NCBI RefSeq assembly: GCF_001039355.2
Contig: NW_019775820.1
Location: forward strand, 114,609 to 178,608
Origin: Lingula anatina
Taxonomy: Eukaryota; Brachiopoda; Lingulata; Lingulida; Lingulidae
Reading direction: 5' to 3'
Length of the DNA: 64,000 bases
Part shown: positions 54,364 to 64,000 of the stretch, in pieces
How positions within the stretch are numbered: the first letter of the stretch is position 1
Layout of the letters: each line of letters begins with the position of its first letter
Position numbers and translations under genes: made by a program
The notes under the pieces: model-generated
Database searches by the model: none
Told to the model about the DNA's origin: nothing
What the model saw: only the letters and a program-made list of their open reading frames with translations

Positions 54364-56615
54364 ATGGAAAGCTCTGGCACCATAAACCTCGGAAAATATG
54401 CAAGGCTTTGTTTTCTTGTCATAGAACTTGGGACAGAGGCAATGAGGCAGTATTTCAAGAAGATACTGCTTCCATCTGGTACATCTCTACAGCAGTTTCT
54501 CTCTAGTAACAGAGTCATTTTAGAAGGCATGTTAAGCAAAAGGAAACTTAATAAGACCCAATTTGATTTGTTATTTCCTCCGGGAGGCACAATGCCTGCG
54601 ACATGTTTGAACAATTTTGATATCACACTTTTGTTTAGTTTAATTAGAGACCTGCACCCTAAGACGTCTGATGTTCCTGAGCCCAAATCTGATGTTTGGA
54701 ACAACCTTCAGGCAGCCAGATCTTCTCCCGATCTACCAAGACAAATATTGGATCTGATTGAGATTAAATTTTATCGAAACAGTCTGGCACACTCGAAGTC
54801 AGTGAATATTACAGACTCTGATTATGAACTTATGTGGCAGTCAATCACAATCAGTGTACTCAACTTGGGTGTAACAACAGAACAACTGGATTCTGTTAAA
54901 AACATAACCATTGATCCAGAGAAGGAACAGGAATACATCACACGATTGAAAAACCAAGAACAGGAAGAGCAAAATTTAAAAGAAGGCTTGCATACCAGAA
55001 TAAGACGAGTGGAACATGCCGTGACAGTCATTGTTGTCTTAGTGGTAGCAGCTAGCATGGGGATGGTTTTAAGAGACAAATTACCCAAATCTATTTTGGG
55101 TCTAATTGACATGTTACAGTTTGGTATGGCTAATTTAGGATCTTTTTCTTTGCTTCTATTAACCTTTATGATAACAGTAGTGGGAGTAACATTGGTGAAG
55201 GAAATGTTACAGCACCAGGCATCAAGGCTGCATGAAACAATAAAATGTGGTATGAAGCACAGAAAAAAATTCACACATATAACACTGTTGGTAAAATTTT
55301 GTCTTGTAAAACTTACCGTACTAACAAATTGAGTACAAGTATATTGGCTTCACTTTGTACATATACTGTACTTAAAATATTGAAGATGTAATATTCACTA
55401 ATTATAGAGGATTATTTTAACAATATATTATATACAATATATTTTCTATGGTCAACAGCTAATGAAATGCTTGTATTTGAAATAAAAGAAAAAATGCATA
55501 GTTATCTTGAAAAGATCTTTTACAGGTTTTTCTGACCCTAGTACAGTGCAAATTGTCTCCAGGAGAGAATGGGGTGCCAGAGAAGCCTCCGGACCCATGA
55601 GCCCCTTGCTCATCCCAGTCAAGTATGTTATTATAGCGCACACAGTGTCTGGATTATGCGAGTCCGTGGAAGCATGCTCAGGTATTTTACGAGGCATACA
55701 GCAAAGGCACATGGCTGATAGAGGTGAGATTCACTTTAAAGAAATGGGCCTATTGTAATATTATGATTTTTATATGATTTCAATTAAAGTGTCAAAATAA
55801 TTTTAAACTGATGACATAGTCCAGTAGTGAAAAGAAGTATATGTACAATTTTATATTTATTTTGATTTTTGTAAATATCCTGTAATGAGGTATGTTAACC
55901 TGCTCGGTGTACTCTGCTGTTACCATTCGAGCTGCCTGAAGCAAAATAATGTTTAAGTGCATACATAAGTTAAGGTAAAAGTTTTTTCTTTTCAGGTTGG
56001 TCAGATATTGCATACAATTACCACATAGCAGATGATGGCAGAGTGTATGAAGGTCGGGGACCATCAATTGCTGGGTCACACACCAAAGGGTAATATATAC
56101 AAAAAAAATGTCATGAATCAGATATTCTGTGCCTTTATCATCCAGAGTTATTTATATCACTGGAAATGCCATTACTGTTTATGGTAATCTCTGCAACTCT
56201 TTGGCAACTTCGGTAGTCTGTGTCCAACATTTTTCTATTCCTGTTTGACATGAAAAATTCCTTTTTGTGGCTGTTATTATTTCCATTTTTTATTTCCCTT
56301 CATTCAGAAGCTTTTTTTTTTTTTTTTTGCTTAAAATATTACTAAGGCTTTAAGAAAAATTATATATCCTCACATTTCAGGTGGAATTTGAACTCTTGGG
56401 GCATTGCCTTCATGGGAGACTTCAGTTACCGCCTACCTAGTCCAAGGGCCTTATGGGCTTTAAAGGCTTTTCTGAAAAACTCGGTAGAAAATGGTTTCTT
56501 AGAGGAAAATTATGTACTGTTAGGGCACTGCCAGGTTGCTCCCTTTGCAAGTCCAGGAGACACACTGTACAGAGAACTTAAAACTTGGGATCATTGGCAA
56601 GACATCCATGCGTGA
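54364..56615 (+). CDS. HEPN (DZIP3-type) - two TM - PGRP domain fusion protein
   Basis: Proposed exons 54364-55249, 55526-55723, 55996-56089 and 56381-56615; 470 aa. Residues about 8-172 form a DZIP3-type HEPN domain (NKTQFDLLFPP, FDITLLFSLIRDL, then YRNSLAHS with the R-x4-H motif, Arg138/His143). Residues 185-212 are a charged, probably coiled-coil linker. Residues 219-236 and 258-278 are hydrophobic membrane segments. After phase-1 splicing at G|GTATGA, residues 296-470 are a peptidoglycan-recognition (amidase_2 type) domain: VSRREWGAR, GWSDIAYNY, VYEGRG, WGIAFMGDF, YVLLGHCQV, SPGDTLY. Zinc ligands: the first His is Ala333, His442 is kept, and the Cys is Ser450, so it is probably a non-catalytic binder. 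The Cys340/Cys346 pair of the PGRP fold is kept. No separate start or signal peptide for the PGRP part is visible in the 193 bp before its first exon. Without splicing, the first exon stops at 55332, giving HEPN-TM-TM alone. Confidence 0.72.
55481..55486 (+). terminator. Possible intronic poly(A) signal in HEPN-PGRP intron 1
   Basis: AATAAA 150 bp after the in-frame stop at 55332 and before the PGRP exons. Its use would yield a HEPN-two-TM protein without PGRP. Motif evidence only. Confidence 0.3.
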
Positions 56616-56774
56616 GCTACCAGTGTTACAAGAACCACTCGTAAGATTTGGTATTACAAACATAACTTATTTAAACGTGAGGTTTATCACAATATGCTCA
56701 TTAAAATTATAATATCACTATTTGTGATAGATATGAACAGTTCCATTCTGTGTTTAAGTGAATCTCTAAAATTA

Positions 56775-56790
56775 AATAAATTCAAATAAA
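56775..56790 (+). terminator. Poly(A) signals of HEPN-PGRP gene
   Basis: Two AATAAA hexamers (56775-56780 and 56785-56790), 160-175 bp after the stop codon. Confidence 0.6.
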
Positions 56791-56831
56791 TATGAAAGAA
56801 CACAAGGTTTGTGTTTAAATATGTCCATCTT

Positions 56832-56837
56832 TTTATT
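56832..56837 (-). terminator. Candidate poly(A) signal of NACHT-WD40 gene
   Basis: AATAAA on the minus strand about 550 bp after the stop. It faces the plus-strand signals only about 42 bp away. Confidence 0.45.
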
Positions 56838-57388
56838 CATGAAAATCTCTATAACTGAAGTTAATATATAAGTGTCACAGGATTTATGTTTGAGTATGTA
56901 CACGTAACAACATTATGAAATATATTTCCAAACTGTTACATCTCTTCGTGGACCAAAAAAGCAAAGTGGTGGGTGCATCATTCTTTTTCAATTTTATCTT
57001 TCCATGGAATACTAGCACAGTCTTGAATCTGATGCTGTAAATGTAGAAATTAAACAAGATATTGCTTTTTTTTGTTGAAAAAAAATCTAATGAATGATTA
57101 ATTTTAGGGTCTCTGCTGTTTGTTGAATCTCTGGTGTCTGAAATCATTACTTCTCCCTACAAAGTTATACTGAGTCTAAAATATCATGTCACTTTTCAAC
57201 AGTGAAATTACTATACTGGCTCAACGATTTTACTTTTACAAAAAGGGAGTAATGCACATTACTGATCACCTGGTTCAAAGCAAGAGGCTTTTTAAAAAAT
57301 GTTTTCCAGGTTGTAGAACTGAGAAGCAATAGTTGATTCAATAAAACACCTGACATTTAACAAAAAGAGGGCACTGGTTATCATTGAT

Positions 57389-60300
57389 TTAGTCACTATC
57401 CTCACTGTCGCTGTGAGTTTCTCCAAACAACTCCTGTCCGTTAGTAGCCTCAGCAAGTGATGAGCCCTGTGTGTTATCAGCTGAATATTTTAAGGTAACA
57501 ACTGTGGGAGAATTTGGAAGCCCAAATGCTATAGCAGTTCTATTCAATACAACTTTTGAGCACTGTATCTTGACATCTGGAGTGAAGACTGAGAGAATTC
57601 CTTTTTTGAAATCCCAGAGAGATATGTCCTTGGCTAGCACCATTGCCTTACTGGAGTTATGCAGGATGTAGATTGTGGAGTAAATGTCTAACTGGAAGCC
57701 TGTGTATGTTGGAAGCTTGTGCATGACTTGGTTTTCTAAATCCCACCAAACCATTTCATTGCAAATATTTCCAAAGACAACTTGTGTGGCACTGTCATTG
57801 ATGGCAACTGCACATACCCCTTCTTCTTCTTCAAGTTTGGCATGAACTTTTCCCGTCATGCAGTCCCATACAACAACACAGCTGAATTTTCCAACATCAT
57901 CATAGTAGGTGTGCACCAGGTGGCCACCAGTTGATGTCAAGGCAGATGTATCTAAGGTCAGAATTGCTTTGTCATCAACCAGCGTTTGAATGTGGCGCCC
58001 CCGTGTTATATCAAACACACACAGGTAGCATGAAAAGTATGAGGCCACTATCATTTTTTCATCATCACTGACAAGAAACTGAGTAATCAAGTTCTCTTTC
58101 CCCTTTTTGAGTCCTTCTATGCGGTCATTTTCATCTTGAATTTCTCTCTGGTGCCTTCTTTGTCGACCAGTTTTGGTTTCTGATCTCCTTTGCCATGGTA
58201 ACATTTTGGCAGTTGTACCCCTCTTTCTATGAGATGTGACTGATGACTTGATTACATCAGAGAGTTTGGATCTGTCTTTATATATATTGAGGACTGTTTG
58301 GCCAGATTCTAAACTCCATATGACAAAGTGAGTCCTATCAGGAGATGGACTCATAACTCTCTCACCATTTAGCATGAAATATTCATTTGAAAGGCCAACA
58401 TCTATGTGGGCCCCATGCAAGATACGATCATACTGTCTGGTTTCCAGATTAAACACAAGAATGGAGGTGAAATATTCTTCGTACTTGTTGATCATGCAAT
58501 CTGTGAGGATAACAACATTCATGTTCTTCACCAGGAGAAGGTCCATGTCTTCTACTAAACCTCTCTCTGAACAGACAGCACTGATTTTACACTGAGTCTT
58601 GAACAAGTTCCACACTGTCACTGGCCCATTACAGTCCATTGGCTTAGCCACCACATAGCGAGGATTATCATCCAGAATTGTAATTTCTTCAATGCCAACA
58701 ACTCCCTGAACTGGCACTTTCTTGCTGAGACCGAGAGTGATGTCCCATACCATAAGGTTGTTGGAAGCTGATGATGCAGTCACACAGTAGCTCAAATTCA
58801 GACATGCTGCCAGGTTTGTTATTCCAGAGTGATAGCCCAAATGTCTGTGTTCCTCAGTCTCCAAGTTCCAGACAGCTAGATAGGTAGCACCAGTTTTTTG
58901 AGAGCTTACCAAACCAATGGCATGAGATCCAGACTTGTTGAATTCAACATCTTGAATACTGGCATCCATAGCACAACCTTTGATGGTTCGGATGTACAGA
59001 CCAGTGCTGTTGTCAAAAATTTCAAAAATAAAGTGGTCATCACAGTGACAAGCTAGCACAAAGTACATGGGAGTTGTTCCAACAGCTCGTAGCCTTGCAG
59101 CAATGTCATTGATGTTGATAGTGTATGCTAACTGGCCAGTGTGAACATTGTGTGCATATGCTTTAGTGTCACCACGGAAACCATGCAAAATCTGGTCTCC
59201 ATAGGTACAAGAGGATACTGTTGTTGATCTTCCTCTGTGGGCTGAAAGGGTTACTTCTTCTTCATCAGGAATTTCTTCAACAGGTGGACTTTTATCATCT
59301 TGACTACCTTCAACCAAATCCTCTTCATCTTCTTCTTCCTCTTCCAGCATCTGCCAAATCTGAACCTTGTTCTTTTGTTCTTGTTCCATCTTCTGTTTTC
59401 TAGCTTTTTCTTCTTCTTCTTTCTTTTCATCTTTTTCCTCTAAGTGAAAGGAGTTGACATGTGTCACTTCACCATCCAGATTCCACACATGCATGGTTTC
59501 TCCACCATCAACAAAGAGTAACAACATTGTTCCATTAGAAGCTGTTGTTGGGATCACGTAATCCTCAAGTTGTTCTATTACTCTGACAAGATGACCTTTT
59601 TCCAAACTCCAAATTTGCACAGAATAAGTCTCACATACAATGGCATACCTGTCCTGCATGGCCATTTTAATGTGATATGCTTCTTTCCCAACTCCTTTGA
59701 TTGTCTTGGTAACTCTTCCAGTTTGAAGATCCCAAAGTTTCAGGGTATTGTCAAGGGATGCTGATACAGCTTGTTTGCCAGAATTGGTGACTGTCACAGC
59801 AGTGATGGCCCCATGATGTCCACCTAACTCTAATCCAGTCAAGGAACCAGGAGGTAGAAGGCATGTGGCAGAGGGAACAATAACTGGGATAGAACTTTTT
59901 GCAGCGGCATCCAACAGAGCAGGAAAGTGTGGGTACTTTCTTGGATCCTCAGAAGTGGCTGGGACATCTTTTGCCATTATGTCAAAAAGTCTTCCAATCA
60001 GTTGTGAAGCAAGCTGATGGGGATCCTTTGTCAAAACATGACAACCTCGTTTGAGAGACTCAATGACTAAATAAAGTTCCATGTCAGAACCTTCATCACT
60101 ATTACTGGATTCAGCTTGGTGGTAATCATCCAGCAGCTCCCACAGGGAAGTGGAACACAGTTTAGCCAGTAACCACTCATAGTTGAGAAGACATTCGGTC
60201 TTCAGCAGCAGGGTCTCTTGTGCCATTATCAAATGGTGTGGAAGCTCATTCAGAAGTCTCAGGTTGTACGATCTTTTGATTTCCAATCCATATGTGCCTT

Positions 60301-63300
60301 CTTCTACATGCTCATTACACCCTGACTGTTTTCTGTACTTCTCAGTATCAGATGACTCTTCCAGAGGCCTGCCTAAGAAATATGCTGCCATTGCCTTGTG
60401 GTATGTCACTAATTCTTTGCCCTTCAGGTACATTTCTGTGTATGCTTCTTGGAAAGACCAGTGTGCCCATTTGTACAACACTTGCCCTCCATCACCAAGG
60501 ATCTTGGTAACATATCCTGCATCTGTTAAGTTGTTGAGGAGACGCACCAGAATAAAACTTGGAAGCCTTGGAAAGGAAGATTTGTTCAAGGTTGACACAA
60601 ACTCCATAACTCTGGAATCCTGGGTGAGCAGTTCATGTAATTCACTCTGGGTTAAGCCATTTTTGGCTGTGCAAAGAAAACCAAAGGTGCGTCTCACCAA
60701 AAGTTCCCCATGTACTTTAGCTAGATGACCAGCAAAATTGAATGCCATGGTTCGTACAGTCTTGCCAAGCTTCATTTTGTTGTGTGTGAAGGAAGTCCAC
60801 TTGCAGGCTTCTCTGAACACCATATACACAAGAAGGGGGGTAGTTTCTGGCTGGAATGCCTCTAATACTACATCAAGTTGGGCATCTGTAACACATCTGC
60901 CTTCCCCATGCAAGAAGTGGTAGAACATATTGGAAGCAACTTCTTCGGACAATGGAAGGATTTCAAGGAACTTTTCTGCAGGAATCTTTTGTTGGAGAAG
61001 ATTCATTATTTCACTTCCTGTATTCATCGACAGCACGATGTGAACATTGTCTGGTAGTTTGGAAGGGATCCAAGACTGAAGGTCATTTGCAGAATCTGTA
61101 AATCACACAGTTTATACATGAAAAATTACCCTAAGCATTGAATCATTTATTCCACGATCTGTTAGAAATTTAGATTCTGTCCCCAATACAAAAAAAAAAT
61201 AAAATTATGAGAAAACCTCCATGATTACAGGTGGAATACAATGCTACAGCTTAAATCTTTTCAATACTTCAGATATGCTGGCTATTATTTTTCTATGTTT
61301 ACTATGGTATGTAATATTTCAAACACTTACCCTGTTCTAATATCAACCTGTCCAACCCATCTAGAATAATGAGAAGTGGTTTATCTGTATTTGCATGGGA
61401 CAGCAAGTCGTCAAATTCATTCATCAGCCATTTCAAATTCTGGAAAAAAATTATCAATTTTCAACATTTTGTTCATACTACACACTGCATATTGGAAACA
61501 ATTGTTGCCCATTGCTGTAGGATTCCAGAAAGTATTCATGGCATGAAATTTTAATTTCAGCCCACATATCAAATATATTTAACCTAAAAGCTCTGTATCA
61601 TTCCATTCAAAATATTAAACAATCTAAACTTTCCTTTTTTTATGTTTTTTTTTGCCTTATCTAAAACTCTATCACCAAGACCTTAAATTTCTCAACATTA
61701 TTAACCTACAGTCAATTTTCTCACCATTTATAATGCAATCAGTATGTTTTATACATAGCATACTTAAGCAATTAAGGCAACCAATCACAACTGATTTCTT
61801 TTAAGTTTTTCAAATTTGCTCTCAAACTAGTAAAATAAAATGCCTTATGAGAGTTAAAGAGAATACCATTCATGTATGGAAGCATAACTTACCATGCTTT
61901 TCAAATCGCTTGTATTCAAGTTGAATATCTGCCTTAGTTGGAAGCACAGCCCCTGAAGCAAAGTATGGAAGCTGGTGGACATGGAAGTATGACCAATACT
62001 CCGGAACAGCACCCTGAGGTCCTCCCTATGTATTAAAATTATAACAATTTGTCAACCAAAATGCTTGATTCTGCTACACAAAGGAACCTGAGAGAAGCAA
62101 GCTGCAGTGCATTTATTTAACCTTAACTAATGTGCATCAAATATCAAGATGTCAATTGGCATGGCACACTGGCCAGTGTATCAAATATATAGCTGACTAT
62201 ACAGAGTTAAAGGTGAAGCATCTTTTCAGTTGCCTGTTGTTGTCTAAACAATAACTGCAATGTTTTTTCTACCTTTTCATCCACTCTGTTGCTGAACAAG
62301 CAATGGTGGATAGCAAAGAAGATGTGCCCATCCCTGGCTTGCCATGTACAACAATTGGTGAGCTTCTGGTAGACCACAATAAATTTCTTGTCGAATGAAG
62401 TTGATCACTTCTTCCATAGAATCTCTTTGCCCTAAATATAAAATAATTAGCACTATGTCTGACACTGTGAACCTTTTTCTGCTTTGTTTGTTTGATAATT
62501 ATAATTATTTAAGGTAATAATTCGATTCAACAGAAGTAAGTGTCATAATATATAATTGTCATACATGATAATTACAAATCAGATCAAAATGAATAACGGA
62601 ATAAAAAAATACCCTAGGCTTACCTTTCAATGCAAAAATTAGCATGCTGGACAATGTCAGTCACATGCTTCTCATATACACCACTCAAGCTATTAATTGA
62701 ACTTGCAGTGGCATATGGAAGGCTTTCTATATAGTGCTCTACCACATCTTGGAAGCTGCGACACATCTTCTTTGCATATATATTGTGCTCCCTATTTTTC
62801 GGACGATTGCCTTCAGGGTTGAATCCATCAAATGCCCAGGGAATCAAGAAGCGATGGTAGTGGTTCTTGGGAAGCTGCATAAAAATGTCATCAATGTATA
62901 AGTCTATATATTTTGCAGCTTACCATTTGTATTTGAGGCTGAAAACTGTTCCAGTTAAAATAATCACTTTAAATAATTTAACACACACACACACAGCTGC
63001 CATATCACCCTTGCAATTGACCACTCTCCCTCACACAAACACATAAAAATCTCCCCATTTCTCCCCCATACTGATCTTTACATCATCTTTTCATCCAATA
63101 TTTCCCTACCTCAACCATGCACATCTTGTCCACCAGTTCCTGTAATGCAACATCTTTATCTGGATCCTTGGTCCCAGGCTGAATCAGGTCCACATAGTCT
63201 CCAGCTTTGCTGTCTTGGAGTTGAATGTCACTGAAACATCTGTAAAACCAGGCACAATTCTGGTGGTTCTCATTCTCAAAGAATCCTCGACTGTTTTCCT

Positions 63301-63854
63301 CTTCTTGTACTGTAAATGTGGACAGTTACAGAAAAATCAGCCATTCAATATCAAAATACCACAGAATAGTAGGCTATGCTATAATACCATATGGGATACA
63401 CTGATGATTATAATTAAACTGTAGATAAAAACCAACCTAAACTTACTTAGGTTAAATATGTTACTTCTAACAGCGTCTAAAATGGTCATTTATTAGAAGG
63501 GTAAAATACATCATACATTCACCGACCATAAACTGTAATGCTGACTCATTTGGAATTTCAATTTAAACCAAATATTTCAGTTTTATCAAAAAATGTTTCA
63601 GTAAAAATTAAATCAGAATTTTAAAAATCTTCCTCATTTTATACTTTTAAAACCAGTTACCATCTTCAGCTATATTACCAATGTCTATATACGTACATGA
63701 GATGCATAGTTTTCTTATTGTTCTCTGGTCGACCTTGGCCATCTTGCTGTACTTCTGCAGGACACCCAACAGTCTCCTTGCAGCATGCTGCCACTGGTCC
63801 AGGGCAAGTTTGACTCTACTGGCATCCTTCTCAGTGAAGTCTGGGAAGTGAGCA
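57389..63854 (-). CDS. NACHT-WD40 (NWD1/NWD2-like) protein, 5' end outside window
   Basis: Seven exons in the window: 63854-63697, 63309-63110, 62874-62624, 62431-62273, 62025-61893, 61439-61331 and 61095-57389; 1571 aa seen. The first visible exon starts mid-codon (phase 2), so upstream exons lie beyond 64000. The N-terminal part matches the NWD-family region before NACHT (QNCAWFYRCFSDIQ). The NACHT start is RAKRFYGRSDQL...SSPIVVHGKPGMGTSSLL (Walker A, 62343-62317), followed by LRVLFRSIGHTSMSTSFHTLL and Walker B LLIILDGLDRL. The 3.7-kb last exon carries the NACHT end, a winged-helix-like part (RTFGFLCTAKNGLTQSELHELL) and many WD40 repeats (for example AVSASLDNTLKLWDLQTG), with an acidic Lys/Glu-rich insert and a DSEDSD end. 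These are NLR-like STAND ATPases; NWD roles include signalling and innate defence (family knowledge, not certain here). The Walker A Lys is Thr. Confidence 0.88.
62317..62343 (-). other. Degenerate Walker A (GKPGMGTSS)
   Basis: The motif aligns with GxPGxGK[ST]S of NWD NACHT domains. The catalytic Lys position is Thr (codon ACA, 62325-62323), one substitution from AAA. Walker B in the exon at 61439-61331 is intact. Confidence 0.8.
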
Positions 63855-64000
63855 CTAAAAATAAATAGCAAAAGATTAAACTATAATTGCAATGTGGAGT
63901 GGAGGTTAGCCATAGGCATTTTTCAATTATTTTTACCCATCATGAATTGTGTGTAAGGGAGACAATTAATCTGATAAAAATCATTTAATTGTGATTATAA
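63855..64000 (-). other. Intron of NACHT-WD40 gene, running off the window
   Basis: The acceptor (TAG, plus-strand cta at 63855-63857) precedes the first visible exon. No coding sequence was seen to the window end. Confidence 0.6.

Noticed and set aside
54210-55274. Long minus-strand open frames opposite the HEPN exon
   Set aside because: They are antisense shadows of the HEPN coding frame, with no domain match.
60183-60728. 181-codon plus-strand frame
   Set aside because: It is an antisense shadow of the NACHT-WD40 last exon, with no domain.
62273-62431. Apparent frameshift in the NACHT Walker A exon
   Set aside because: An open frame reading RDSMEEVINFIRQEI looks plausible, but the upstream exon ends in phase 2. 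The phase-correct frame reads AKRFYGRSDQL...SSPIVVHGKPG without interruption and matches the family, so there is no frameshift.

Overview
This is a eukaryotic, AT-rich, intron-dense genomic window. Almost every coding exon is bounded by GT...AG, and exon phases add up to whole reading frames for all seven complete gene models. The gene set (sidekick, WBP2, RSAD1, FAM89, an LRRC14/PRAME-family gene, a DZIP3-type HEPN gene, a PGRP and a NACHT-WD40 gene) points to an invertebrate animal. A lophotrochozoan such as a mollusc or brachiopod is the best guess, from inference only.

Layout: (1) 2.2-4.3 kb, minus: an unnamed two-TM protein with a glutamine-rich N-terminus and two PPxY motifs. (2) 5.8-8.4 kb, plus: WBP2, divergent from it. 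(3) 11.7-39.6 kb, minus: a complete sidekick (SDK) adhesion-receptor gene of 34 exon positions, with 6 Ig and 13 FNIII domains, one TM and the SDK C-terminus GFSSFV. (4) 41.0-43.7 kb, minus: an LRRC14-like gene, head-to-head with (5) 44.0-49.4 kb, plus: RSAD1/HemW. (6) 52.4-53.7 kb, minus: FAM89, divergent from (7) 54.4-56.6 kb, plus: a gene that appears to join a DZIP3-type HEPN domain, two membrane segments and a peptidoglycan-recognition domain. (8) 57.4-63.9 kb and beyond the window, minus: a NACHT-WD40 (NWD-type) NLR-like gene, tail-to-tail with (7).

Main points of interest: sidekick position 25 is a pair of mutually exclusive exons, each encoding the second half of FNIII domain 10. Including both or neither shifts the frame. 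The HEPN-TM-TM-PGRP gene is an unusual architecture, its PGRP domain has lost two of three zinc ligands, and it sits beside the NWD-type gene, whose P-loop lysine is replaced by threonine. Non-coding structure includes a three-copy MITE-like family with target-site duplications, a degenerate hammerhead-ribozyme-like motif beside long TA repeats, and a perfect 30-bp-arm palindrome.

Read as genes: sidekick is a synaptic/epithelial adhesion molecule, WBP2 and the PPxY membrane protein both carry WW-ligand motifs, RSAD1 is a mitochondrial radical-SAM protein, FAM89 is a small adaptor, and the 54-64 kb end looks like an innate-immunity pair.
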